From assembly GCF_026624755.1 (NCBI RefSeq), contig NZ_JAPMXC010000002.1, forward strand, positions 275,527-339,526: DNA of 64,000 bases, in the 5' to 3' direction. A program made the position numbers and the translations under genes. Source of the stretch: Robbsia betulipollinis (GTDB lineage Bacteria; Pseudomonadota; Gammaproteobacteria; Burkholderiales; Burkholderiaceae). The number at the start of each line of letters is the position of its first letter. Positions within the stretch are counted from its first letter, which is position 1. This document shows, one piece after another, positions 26,287-36,929 of the stretch. Under the pieces are notes generated by a model. It ran no database searches. It worked only from the letters and a program-made list of their open reading frames with translations, and was not told where the DNA came from.

Positions 26287-27186
26287 TCATTTACGTAAGC
26301 TCTCCCGCCCCTGGAAATGCTGGAACAGCACCATCGGCACGAGCAGCAGCAGCACCATCGCGCACGTCACCGCCGAGGCCATCGGCCAGTCCGCATTGCT
26401 GAAAAATTCGTCCCACATGACGCGACCGATCATCAGCGTGTCCGCGCCGCCGAGCAGCCCCGGAATCACGTATTCGCCAACCGACGGAATGAAGACCAGC
26501 AGGCAGCCGGCGATGATCCCGTTGCGCGACAGCGGCACCGTGATCTGCCAGAACGCCTTCCACGGCCGCGCGCCCAGGTCGTACGCGGCTTCGAGCACCG
26601 ATCGGTCCATTTTCACGAGATGCGCGTACAGCGGCATCACCAGGAAAGGCAGATAGGAATACACCATGCCGATATAGACCGCCCAGTTCGTGTGATACAA
26701 CTCGAGCGGCGTATGAATCAGGCCGATCGACAGCAGGAACTGGTTCAGCAGACCGTTGTTCTTGAGGATGCCGATCCACGCGTACACGCGGATCAGGAAG
26801 GACGTCCAGAACGGCAGCATCACCGCCATCAGCAACACATTGCGGCGCGCCGGATCGGTGCGCGCGATCTGATAGGCGAGCGGATAGCCGAGCAGCAGGC
26901 AGAGCAGCGTCGAGATGGCCGCGATCTTCAGCGAGCTGAGATAGGTGGCGATGTACAGCGAGTCCGACAGCAGAAAAGCGTAATGGCCGAACTGCAGCGT
27001 CAGGTGCAGCACGCCCTCGCTCCACTCGAGCAGCCGCGTGTAGGGCGGCACGCCCATCTCCTGATCCGCGAAGCTGATCTTGACGACCAACAAAAACGGC
27101 ACGAAGAAAAACAGCAGCAGCCAGAGATAGGGGCCGGCGATCGCGAGCCGCCGGGCGCCGCCGGGATGATCGGACAGCCATTTCAT
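26287..27186 (-). CDS. potH: Spermidine/putrescine ABC transporter permease PotH
   Basis: This is the first permease subunit of the polyamine importer. The 299-residue product starts MKWLSDHPGG, has a first helix at about 15-38 (LWLLLFFFVPFLLVVKISF), and carries the EAA loop EAAYDLGARPWKAFWQITVP near residue 205. The FIPSVGEYVIPGLLGG segment near residue 235 is characteristic of PotB/PotH. The ATG at 27186 is chosen because it overlaps the potG stop by 4 bp and gives the usual PotH length; the open frame continues 120 codons upstream but inside potG. Together with PotI it forms the translocation channel. Confidence 0.93.
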   Translation of the reverse strand: MKWLSDHPGGARRLAIAGPYLWLLLFFFVPFLLVVKISFADQEMGVPPYTRLLEWSEGVLHLTLQFGHYAFLLSDSLYIATYLSSLKIAAISTLLCLLLGYPLAYQIARTDPARRNVLLMAVMLPFWTSFLIRVYAWIGILKNNGLLNQFLLSIGLIHTPLELYHTNWAVYIGMVYSYLPFLVMPLYAHLVKMDRSVLEAAYDLGARPWKAFWQITVPLSRNGIIAGCLLVFIPSVGEYVIPGLLGGADTLMIGRVMWDEFFSNADWPMASAVTCAMVLLLLVPMVLFQHFQGRESLRK

Positions 27187-28358
27187 GAGGTCAGCACCAC
27201 GCCGTCGTCCGCATCCCAGGAGACGAAGACCGTTTCGCCGATTTCCGGCATGCCGATCCTGTTCAGCCCGAGGCTGGGCACGTTCGCGAGCAGGACCCGG
27301 CCCGAGGGCAGCGTCACATGGCAGATCGTGTAGGCCCCCAGATACGCCGTCTGCGCGACCACCCCCGCGGACCAGTTGCAGGCCGCGGTCGGCTGCCCGC
27401 GCGAGAGCCGCACCCGCTCGGGACGTATCGAGACGGCGACCGATGTGCCCGATGCGCCCGCCGGGGCGCCGCCATGACGGATGTACAGCGGCCGGACCAG
27501 TTCGGGCGCGTCGATCCGCGCGTGATCGGCCTCGGTCGCGATCCACTCGCCCTCGAACAGGTTGGTGGTGCCGATGAACTGCGCCGAAAACCGCGAGTTC
27601 GGAACTTCATAGACGTCGGTCGGCTTGCCGACCTGCACGATCTCGCCCTCGCTCATCACCGCGACGCGGTCGGCCATCGTCATCGCCTCCTCCTGGTCGT
27701 GGGTGACCATGATGCAGGTCACGCCGACGGTTTCGAGAATGTTGATCAGCTCGATCTGCGTGCGCTGCCGGATCTGCTTGTCGAGCGCCGACATCGGCTC
27801 GTCGAGCAGCAGCAGTTTCGGCCTCTTCACCAGACTGCGCGCAAGCGCCACCCGCTGTTGCTGGCCGCCCGACAGCTGATGCGGACGACGCGTCGCGAAG
27901 CGGCCCATCTGCACCAGTTCCAGCGCCCCGGCCACGCGGTCGCGCAATTCGCTGCCGCGCACGCCCTCCTGCCGCAACCCGTAGCCGACGTTACCCTCGA
28001 CCGTCATATGCGGAAACAGCGCGTACGACTGGAACATCATGTTGACCGGCCGGCGATACGGCGGCATCGCGGTGACGTCCTCGCCGTCGATCAGCACCTG
28101 CCCCGCAGTCGGCGTCTCGAAACCGGCGAGCATGCGCAGCAGGGTCGACTTGCCGCAGCCGGAACTGCCCAGCAGCGCGAAGATTTCCCGACGCCGGATC
28201 GACAGGCTCACCCGGTCCACCGCCACGGCGTCGCCGAACTTCTTGACGACGTTGCGCAACTGAATGAAATCAGCCTCCTGGTTCGCCTTGCCTTCATCCG
28301 CTGCGTCAGCCCTGCCCCGCGCGCCCGCCCCGCGCGCCTCGCCCATTGCGCCTGTCAA
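27183..28358 (-). CDS. potG: Spermidine/putrescine ABC transporter ATP-binding protein PotG
   Basis: This ATPase drives polyamine import. The 391-residue product has an N-terminal extension of about 30 residues rich in Gly/Ala/Arg. The ABC domain follows, with Walker A GSSGCGKST near residue 70, Q-loop MFQSYALFPHMTV, signature LSGGQQQR, Walker B LLLLDEPMSALD and switch VTHDQEEA. The C-terminal part is a TOBE-type domain (SIRPERVRLSR near 300). It lies 4 bp after potF and overlaps potH by 4 bp. The length and the C-terminal domain match PotG/PotA. Confidence 0.95.
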   Translation of the reverse strand: MTGAMGEARGAGARGRADAADEGKANQEADFIQLRNVVKKFGDAVAVDRVSLSIRRREIFALLGSSGCGKSTLLRMLAGFETPTAGQVLIDGEDVTAMPPYRRPVNMMFQSYALFPHMTVEGNVGYGLRQEGVRGSELRDRVAGALELVQMGRFATRRPHQLSGGQQQRVALARSLVKRPKLLLLDEPMSALDKQIRQRTQIELINILETVGVTCIMVTHDQEEAMTMADRVAVMSEGEIVQVGKPTDVYEVPNSRFSAQFIGTTNLFEGEWIATEADHARIDAPELVRPLYIRHGGAPAGASGTSVAVSIRPERVRLSRGQPTAACNWSAGVVAQTAYLGAYTICHVTLPSGRVLLANVPSLGLNRIGMPEIGETVFVSWDADDGVVLTS

Positions 28359-28362
28359 GATA

Positions 28363-29520
28363 TCAGTGCCCCGTCTTGAACTGCGTCCACAGCCGCGTCT
28401 GCAGACGCAGGATTTCCGGCGGCAGCGGTTTGAGCAGGAACAGCGTCTTGATGACGTCGGCGCTCGGGTAGACCGCCGGATCGTTGGCGACGGCCTTGTC
28501 GACGTATTTGCGCGACTCGAGATTCGCGCTCGGATAGTAGACGGTATCGGTGATCGCGGCGTGCACCTGCGGATTTTCGATATAGTTGATCCATTCCAGC
28601 GCCGCCTCCTTGTGCGGCGCGTCCTTCGGAATCGCCATCACGTCGAACCAGATCGCCGCGCCGCCCTTGGGAATGAAGTACTGCAGCACGAAAGGTTTCT
28701 TCGCTTCCTCGGCGCGATGCCGCGCGATCGTCACGTCGCCCGACCAGCCGAAGGTGAAGCAGATATCGCCGCCGACCATGTCGTTGATATAGCCCGACGA
28801 GCTGAATTGGGTGATCGACGGGCGGATCTTCTTGAGCACTTCGAGCGCGTCGCGGTAGTCCGAGGGCTTGGTGCTCATCGGGTCGCGGCCCATGTAGTGC
28901 AGCGTGGCCGCGAACATCTGGTCCGGCGCATCGAGCACGGAGACGCCGCACGATTTGAGCTTGGCGATATTCTCCGGCTTGAACAGCACATCCCAGCTGT
29001 CGAGCGGAACGGTGTCGCCCAGCAACTTTTTCACCTTGGTGACGTTGTAGCCCAGACCGGTCGTGCCGAATGCCCAGGGCACCGTATAGCGGTTGCCGGG
29101 GTCCGCGCCGGCGACGAGCGCCATCAACGCCGGGTCGAGGTACTTGAGATTCGGCAGTTTGCTCTTGTCCAGCGGCGCGAACATGCCCGCGGCGATCTGA
29201 CGTCCGGCGTAATTGCTGGTGGGCACCACGATGTCGTAGCCGGAATTACCGCTCAGCAGCTTCGCCTGCAGGGTGTCGTCGCTATCGTAGTTGTCGTAGC
29301 GCACCTTCACGCCGAACTGCTTCTCGAAATTCGGAATGGTGTCCTTGGCGATGTAATCGGACCAATTATAGACATTCAGCGTCGTGTCGCGCGCCTGCGC
29401 AAGGCTCGCGCCGAACAATCCGGATACGGTCGTCGCGGCGACCAGGGCCGCGCTCAGGCAGCGTCGAACCGGGCCCCGCCCCCCCCCGCGCCGGGGCAGC
29501 ATCCGCCGCTGTGGGTGCAC
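28363..29520 (-). CDS. potF: Putrescine-type ABC transporter substrate-binding protein PotF
   Basis: This is the periplasmic polyamine-binding protein. The mature part starts near [20 protein letters not shown], the PotF/PotD signature, and continues with [16 protein letters not shown] and [14 protein letters not shown]. The C-terminal half has [14 protein letters not shown] and [17 protein letters not shown]. The signal peptide core is [17 protein letters not shown]. The start is uncertain: GTG at 29520 has GAGAGGGG about 5 nt upstream, while GTG at 29553, ATG at 29535 and ATG at 29502 are alternatives. A run of nine G (29479-29487 on the plus strand as C) lies in the basic N-region, so slippage would shift the frame. 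It is the first gene of potFGHI. Confidence 0.92.
   Translation of the reverse strand: MHPQRRMLPRRGGGRGPVRRCLSAALVAATTVSGLFGASLAQARDTTLNVYNWSDYIAKDTIPNFEKQFGVKVRYDNYDSDDTLQAKLLSGNSGYDIVVPTSNYAGRQIAAGMFAPLDKSKLPNLKYLDPALMALVAGADPGNRYTVPWAFGTTGLGYNVTKVKKLLGDTVPLDSWDVLFKPENIAKLKSCGVSVLDAPDQMFAATLHYMGRDPMSTKPSDYRDALEVLKKIRPSITQFSSSGYINDMVGGDICFTFGWSGDVTIARHRAEEAKKPFVLQYFIPKGGAAIWFDVMAIPKDAPHKEAALEWINYIENPQVHAAITDTVYYPSANLESRKYVDKAVANDPAVYPSADVIKTLFLLKPLPPEILRLQTRLWTQFKTGH
29479..29487 (-). repeat. Poly-G tract (9 nt) in the potF signal-peptide region
   Basis: Nine consecutive C on the plus strand read as G in the coding strand, giving three Gly codons before the hydrophobic core of the PotF signal peptide. 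A length change not divisible by three would abolish PotF from any start upstream of the tract. Confidence 0.8.
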
Positions 29521-29938
29521 ATTGCCCCTCTCCATCTGCGGCAGGATCCGCACGGCGCTTCGACGGCAGTCTGGTCATGTTTCATCTTCTCCCGTAACGG
29601 CGCCGCGGCGCCTGAAAACATGCAAAAAAGGCGAAGCTATCATTTTTTGCCGCGCCGACAAAAAAAATTTGCTCAACACCGGATGCGTTGCTCGAATGCA
29701 GGGCTCCGATCTTACAGAGCAAACCCGCCGCGCGAGGCGGGTCGCGCGACGCGAGCGCACGCGCGACGATTCGGTCGAAACGTTGGCGTGGTTATTGCTT
29801 TACACTGCGGTGTCAGGCGACGAGATCACAGGTGCGAACAAGCATCGCGACGTCCGCGCCTCTGTCCGCCTCCCCTCCGTCCGTCCCCTTCCCGCCCGGC
29901 GCGTCACCACCCGCCATGCCAACCATGGAACGTTGTCT
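29521..29938. other. Divergent potF-mntH intergenic region
   Basis: This 418-bp spacer lies between the divergent potF and the mntH-like pseudogene. It contains an AT-rich patch at about 29615-29680 with runs of six to eight A, which should hold the potF promoter. I could not identify a definite metal- or polyamine-responsive operator or a riboswitch. Confidence 0.35.
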
Positions 29939-31242
29939 ATGAACACAGACGTGGCAGTCAGCAGCGAACTGCCATCGGCCGGTGCCTCGAGACCCGCGCC
30001 CCGGGCCCGCCGCTGGTTTTCCTTCATCGGTGCCGGCTCGATGGTCGCCGTCGGCTATATGGACCCAGGCAACTGGGCGACCGATCTCGCCGCCGGTGCG
30101 CAGTACGGTTACGCCCTGCTCTCGGTGGTGCTGCTGGCCAGCCTCGCGGCGATGCTGCTGCAATGGGTCTCCTCACGGGTCGGGCTGGTGACCGGGCGCG
30201 ATCTGGCGGAACTGTGCCGGGAGCGGTTCGGCCGCAAGATGACTGGTTCCTGTGGATCGCCAGCGAGATCGCGATCATCGCGTGCGACGTCGCCGAAGTG
30301 GTCGGCAGCGCGGTGGCCCTGCAGTTGCTGTTCGGCATCTCGCTGGCGGCAGGCGTGATCGTCTCGGCGGTCGGCACGATCGCCTTGCTCGCACTGCGCG
30401 GGCTCGGCACGCGGGCCATCGAGATCGCCGTGACGGCCCTGATTCTTTTCGTCGGCGTGTCCCTCGTCGCCCAGCTGGCGATCGCCAAGCCGGCCTGGGC
30501 GCCGATGCTGCTCGGCCTGGTGCCGAGTCTGGATATCGTCCGGCACGCGGGCATGCTCTGGCTGGCGGCCGGCATCCTCGGCGCCACGGTGATGCCGCAC
30601 AATCTGTATCTGCATTCGGCGCTGGTCAAACGTCACGCGCCCAACGGCAAGGCGCGCGAAATCCGGCAGGCGCTGCGCGGCGTCAATGTCGATACGCTCG
30701 GGGCGCTGTCGATCGCGTTCCTGATCAACGCCGCGTTGCTTGCGGTGGCCGCCGCGGTCTTCCACGCGGCCGGGCAGACCCGACTCGACGATCTGGCCGA
30801 TGCCCATCGTCTGCTCACGCCGCTCGTCGGCAAGGGCTGGGCGGCGCCGCTGTTCGCCGCCGCGCTGCTGGCCTGCGGGCTGAATTCGACGGTGACCGGC
30901 ACGCTGGCCGGACAGATCGTGATGGAAGGCTTCACGACGTTGCGCCTCAGGCCGTGGCAACGCATGCTCGTGACACGCGGGCTCGCGCTCGGCCCGGCGC
31001 TGGTCGCCGTGGCGATCTACGGCGAAGGCGGGTCGAACCGGCTGCTGGTGGCGAGTCAGGTGGTGCTCTCGATGCAGTTGCCGCTGGCGGTGACCCCATT
31101 GATGGTCTTCGCGCAGGACCGGCAACTGATGGGTCAGTGGCGCGTCAGCGGCATCCTGCGCGCAACGTGCTGGGGCGTCACCGGCGCGATCGTCCTGCTC
31201 AATGCCGTGATCATCTGGCAATCCCTGCCGGGGCACAACTGA
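29939..31242 (+). pseudogene. mntH: NRAMP-type Mn2+/H+ symporter, frameshifted
   Basis: The NRAMP/MntH family imports Mn2+ (or Fe2+) with protons. Two adjacent frames together give a full transporter. The first (29939 to about 30243) encodes the N-terminus with the metal-site motif [14 protein letters not shown] and ends in ERFGRKM. The second (about 30244-31242) continues with [21 protein letters not shown], the second metal-site motif VMPHNLYLHS, and runs to the normal C-terminus. One base appears to be missing at about 30242-30244 (after ATGAC, before TGG). No slippery sequence or homopolymer is present there. Everything else looks intact, so this is either a very recent mutation or a base-calling error. 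It is divergent from potF. Confidence 0.85.
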
Positions 31243-31386
31243 CGCGGGCAAAGCGTCGCAGCAAAACGACGCGGGCGCGTGGCGCGGCCGACTTGGGGTA
31301 TATTTCGGGGCTTCACGCCGGCGTCGAGACCAGGACGCCGGATACCCGTACCGCCTCACGTCGGTCCGCCGACGAGCCTTCATTTC

Positions 31387-32823
31387 ATGCACCGATCTTC
31401 TCCCGCCGTCATACCCGCCTGCCGCCGCTTCGTGTCCTCCGACACGGCGACGTCGCCGCTCTCCCCGGCACCCCGCTTCGGCCCGCGGCACCGGCATCGT
31501 GCATGGCCCGTTGTCGCGACGCTTCTCTGCGGCACAGGCCTTGCGCTCGCCCCGGGCGCGCGGGCCGATGTCTCGGTGATCCAGCCGCCGACGGTGGTGG
31601 CAGCAAGCGAGCCGTTGAAAGTCACGCTGTTGTTCGCCGAGGACGGCGCGGCGCACACGGCGCGGCGCTACACCGTGCCGCCCACGCTGGCCGTGACGAT
31701 CGCCAGCGGCGACGTGTCGCCGACCACCCTCACACTGCGCCGTGCCGCCGGCGCGCCGGCCGCGCTGCATTTGCGGCCCGGTGAGTTCCGGCGTGTCGAC
31801 TACACCGTCGACTGGCCCGCGTCGGTGCGCGGCGCGCTGCGCGTGCAGGTGGCCGACTTCAACGCCGCGCCGGCGCTGGTGACGCTCGATCGCGGCGCCA
31901 GACAGGCGCAGACGGTCGCACAGAATCAGGCGGCGCAGGCGGTCGGCCCCGCCATCACCCAGGCGAATGCCGAAAACGCCCATGCGGCGGGCACCGCGGG
32001 CAACGGCACGGCCGCGCCGTCGTCTTCCACACCCGGGGCGAGCGCGGCGATTCCCGCCAGCGATGCCTCGATCGGCACCACCCAGGCGGCCATCGCGGCG
32101 GCCTCGCCCGAGAGCCGCCTGTCGTTCTACGAACCGATGTATTTCGGCGTGGGCACGAACGGCCACACCACTGCGCGCTTCCAGCTGAGCTTCAAGTACC
32201 GTATCGTCACGCCCGCCGATCCGCGCTCCCGGGGCTTCCTGGACAACTTGTACTTCGGCTACACGCAGGCGTCGATCTGGGACCTGACGGCGGAGTCGAA
32301 GCCGTTTCGCGATACCAGCTACAAGCCCTCCTTGTTCTATTACCTGCCCGACGTCGGCATTCACAGCCGCTGGTTCGACTCGCTCGGCGTGCAGGCCGGA
32401 CTCGAACATGAATCGAACGGTCAATCGGGCACGACCTCGCGCAGCATCAATCTCGCCTACGTCGAGCCGATCGTGCACTTCAACACGCCGTACGCGACGC
32501 AGTTGACGATCGCGCCGAAGATCTACTACTACCTGCAGAAGGACGAAAACCGCGACATCATCGCGTACCGTGGCTACACGGACCTGCAGATCCGCTACGG
32601 CCGCCCGGACGGGCTCGAATTGTTCACGACCCTGCGCAAAGGCAATCACGCGTTCAACGGCAGCGTCGACGCGCAGCTCACCTACCCGATGCAAAAACTC
32701 GTCGGCGGGGCATTCGGCGGCTATCTGTGGGTGGGTTACTTCAATGGCTATGGCGAGAGCCTGCTCGACTACAACAACCGCCAGCACTGGAACGTGCGCG
32801 TGGGCTACAGCATCTTCCGTTAA
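31387..32823 (+). CDS. pldA: Outer-membrane phospholipase A (PldA/OMPLA) with N-terminal domain
   Basis: OMPLA is a calcium-dependent outer-membrane beta-barrel hydrolase that removes misplaced phospholipids. The C-terminal 230 residues begin SRLSFYEPMYFGVGTN and carry the catalytic His and Ser in GLEHESNGQSG near residue 340, the family HxSNG motif. Alternating barrel strands follow and the protein ends in the aromatic residue pair of an outer-membrane protein (YSIFR, with a C-terminal Phe-Arg). Before the barrel are a signal peptide ending near GARADVS and a roughly 170-residue beta-rich domain plus an Ala/Thr-rich linker, a form seen in Burkholderiales PldA but absent from E. coli. The ATG at 31387 is chosen for the signal peptide, though its N-region is long (about 45 residues). 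Confidence 0.88.
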   Translation: MHRSSPAVIPACRRFVSSDTATSPLSPAPRFGPRHRHRAWPVVATLLCGTGLALAPGARADVSVIQPPTVVAASEPLKVTLLFAEDGAAHTARRYTVPPTLAVTIASGDVSPTTLTLRRAAGAPAALHLRPGEFRRVDYTVDWPASVRGALRVQVADFNAAPALVTLDRGARQAQTVAQNQAAQAVGPAITQANAENAHAAGTAGNGTAAPSSSTPGASAAIPASDASIGTTQAAIAAASPESRLSFYEPMYFGVGTNGHTTARFQLSFKYRIVTPADPRSRGFLDNLYFGYTQASIWDLTAESKPFRDTSYKPSLFYYLPDVGIHSRWFDSLGVQAGLEHESNGQSGTTSRSINLAYVEPIVHFNTPYATQLTIAPKIYYYLQKDENRDIIAYRGYTDLQIRYGRPDGLELFTTLRKGNHAFNGSVDAQLTYPMQKLVGGAFGGYLWVGYFNGYGESLLDYNNRQHWNVRVGYSIFR

Positions 32824-32837
32824 AATGGCCGGACGGT

Positions 32838-32862
32838 CCGACCGGCGATCATTGCCGGTCGG
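32838..32862 (+). terminator. Perfect 9-bp stem-loop after pldA
   Basis: CCGACCGGC and GCCGGTCGG pair perfectly around a 7-nt loop, 15 bp after the pldA stop and 36 bp before the DUF1289 start. There is no U-tract, so it may be a weak or factor-assisted terminator, or a processing element between two co-directional genes. Confidence 0.4.
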
Positions 32863-32897
32863 CCGCCCTTGCCAGCGCCCCTTCCCGCCGAGACCCG

Positions 32898-33116
32898 ATG
32901 TCCGACAACGATTCGTCCGAACTGCACGCCCTTCCCGACAGCCCCTGCATCGGCATCTGCTCGACGTTGTTCGACGATGTCTGCCAGGGCTGCGGCCGCA
33001 CGGCAGTGGAAGTGGCGAACTGGGTGTTCCTGAGCGAGGAGGAGAAACGCGCGATATGGGAGCGCGTCACCCGGGAAGCCAGCTCTGTGCGGTTCACCCG
33101 GGGACCGCAGGGCTAA
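32898..33116 (+). CDS. DUF1289 domain protein, 72 aa
   Basis: This is a small cysteine-rich protein of the DUF1289 family, whose function is unknown. The conserved core is SPCIGICSTLFDDVCQGCGRT (written here in two parts: SPCIGIC and CQGCGRT, joined by STLFDDV). Four cysteines in these motifs could bind a metal. A Trp-containing helix EVANWVFLSEEEKRAIWERV follows, and this pattern covers almost all of the 72 residues. It lies 74 bp after pldA in the same direction with a stem-loop between them. The ATG at 32898 gives the usual short N-terminus. No partner is suggested by the context. Confidence 0.85.
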   Translation: MSDNDSSELHALPDSPCIGICSTLFDDVCQGCGRTAVEVANWVFLSEEEKRAIWERVTREASSVRFTRGPQG

Positions 33117-33183
33117 CCGACCGGTCCGGCGTCCGCGGGACGGGAGCGCCGGACCCGCCCGGGAGAAGCGCCGGCCGCGGCGC

Positions 33184-34776
33184 TCAGTGGATGCCCTGCG
33201 AGCGCAGGTAATCTTCGTACGTGCCGTGGTAATCGACCACGGTGCCGTCGGTGCGGATCTCGATGATCCGCTGCGCCAGCGTGCTGACGAACTCACGGTC
33301 GTGCGAGACGAACACCAGCGTCCCCGTGAAACGGTCGAGCGCCGCCTGGAGCGATTCGATCGACTCCATGTCCATGTGATTGGTCGGCTCGTCCATGAAA
33401 AGCACGTTGTGCTTGCCGAGCATCAGCTTGCCCCAGATCATCCGGCCCTTCTCGCCACCGGAGAGCACCTTCACCGATTTGCGGATGTCGTCGCCGCCGA
33501 ACAGCAGACGGCCGAGCGTGCCGCGGATCACCTGGTCGTCGTCGCCTTCCTGCGCGTACTGGTTGATCCAGTCGGTGAGCTGCAGATCCTTCGGGAAGGC
33601 TTCCGACGTATCCTGCGGCATATAGCCGACGCTGGCGTTTTCCGCCCACTTGACGGCACCCGCGTCCGGCGCGACCTCGCCCAGCAACGTGCGCAGCAGC
33701 GTCGTCTTGCCGGCGCCGTTCTCGCCGATGATGGCAACCTTCTCGCCGGCCTGCACGGTGACGTTGGTGCGCTCGAACAGCGTGCGGTCATACCGCTTCG
33801 CGAGCCCTTCGCCCGACACCGCCAGATTGTGCAGCTTCTTGTCGAACTCGAAACGAATGAAGGGGTTCTGACGCGACGACGGCTTGATGTCCTCGACCTT
33901 GATCTTGTCGATCTGCTTGCGGCGGCTGGTCGCCTGGCTCGCCTTGGACTTGTTGGCCGAGAAGCGGCGCACGAACTCCTGCAGTTCGGCGATCTTTTCC
34001 TTCGCGCGCGCATTGTTCGCGTACAGCTGCTCGCGTGCCGACGTCGATGCCTGCATGTAATCGTCGTAGTTGCCCGGATACACCTTCAGCGTGCCATAGT
34101 CCATGTCGGCCATGTGGGTGCACACCTGGTTCAGGAAGTGGCGGTCGTGCGAGATGATGATCATCGTCGAGTTGCGCTGATTCAGCACGTCCTCGAGCCA
34201 GCGGATCGCATTGATGTCGAGGTTGTTCGTCGGCTCGTCGAGCAGCAGCACGTCCGGGTTCGAGAATAGCGCCTGCGCGAGCAGCACCCGCAGCTTCCAG
34301 CCCGGCGCGACGTCGCTCATCGGCCCGTTGTGCTGTTCGATCGGCACGCTCACGCCCAGCAGCAGCTCGCCGGCCCGCGCCTCGGCGGTGTAGCCATCGT
34401 ATTCGGCGAACCTGGCTTCGAGATCGGCGGCGCGCATGTAGTCGTCGTCGGTCGCGTCCGGGTTCGCGTAGATGGCGTCGCGCTCGCTCATCGCCTGCCA
34501 CATTTCGGTATGCCCCATCATCACGACGTCGAGCACGCGCAGCGATTCATAACCGAACTGGTTCTGCGACAGCTTGCCCAGCCTGACGTTGGGCTCGAGC
34601 ATGACGTTGCCGGACGTGGGCTCGAGGTCGCCGCCGAGGATCTTCATGAACGTCGACTTGCCGCAGCCGTTCGCGCCGATCAGGCCGTAACGGTTGCCCT
34701 CCCCGAACTTGACCGAGATGTTCTCGAACAAGGGCTTGGGCCCGAACTGCATGGTGATGTTGGCGGTGGACAGCAC
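33184..34776 (-). CDS. ybiT: ABC-F family ribosome-associated ATPase YbiT
   Basis: ABC-F proteins carry two ABC ATPase domains without membrane spans and act on the ribosome E site. The 530-residue length equals E. coli YbiT and the sequence matches it closely. Domain one has Walker [10 protein letters not shown] near 35-43 and the YbiT-type atypical signature [13 protein letters not shown]. The linker is the charged PtIM region near 245-300 ([19 protein letters not shown]). Domain two has Walker [10 protein letters not shown] near 350, signature LSGGEKGRM and Walker [13 protein letters not shown]. The start [20 protein letters not shown] is typical. Flanking genes are unrelated. Confidence 0.95.
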   Translation of the reverse strand: MLSTANITMQFGPKPLFENISVKFGEGNRYGLIGANGCGKSTFMKILGGDLEPTSGNVMLEPNVRLGKLSQNQFGYESLRVLDVVMMGHTEMWQAMSERDAIYANPDATDDDYMRAADLEARFAEYDGYTAEARAGELLLGVSVPIEQHNGPMSDVAPGWKLRVLLAQALFSNPDVLLLDEPTNNLDINAIRWLEDVLNQRNSTMIIISHDRHFLNQVCTHMADMDYGTLKVYPGNYDDYMQASTSAREQLYANNARAKEKIAELQEFVRRFSANKSKASQATSRRKQIDKIKVEDIKPSSRQNPFIRFEFDKKLHNLAVSGEGLAKRYDRTLFERTNVTVQAGEKVAIIGENGAGKTTLLRTLLGEVAPDAGAVKWAENASVGYMPQDTSEAFPKDLQLTDWINQYAQEGDDDQVIRGTLGRLLFGGDDIRKSVKVLSGGEKGRMIWGKLMLGKHNVLFMDEPTNHMDMESIESLQAALDRFTGTLVFVSHDREFVSTLAQRIIEIRTDGTVVDYHGTYEDYLRSQGIH

Positions 34777-34995
34777 AGGTGGTCTCTTTTCGGATCGGCC
34801 GGCGGACCGGCGGCTGACAGGCGGGCCGGAAAGCGCGCGGGCAGCGGACAGGCGGCCGGATGGCCAGGGATGGGATGAACAATCGCGTATTCTAACATTT
34901 CCGCCCGTGCGGGGCGAGGCGAGCGTAATGCATGCCCCCCGCCGGCCGTATGCGATTGATGCGTGCGACCCGGCCAGGGGGTGGGTCGACGACGC

Positions 34996-36929
<1,934 letters not shown>

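Noticed and set aside
30239..30250. Programmed ribosomal frameshifting as an explanation for the split mntH
   Set aside because: There is no slippery heptamer, stimulatory structure or internal Shine-Dalgarno at the shift, and NRAMP genes are not known to use frameshifting.
30109..32787. 892-residue open frame antisense to mntH and pldA
   Set aside because: It covers two recognised genes on the other strand and has no family-like features.
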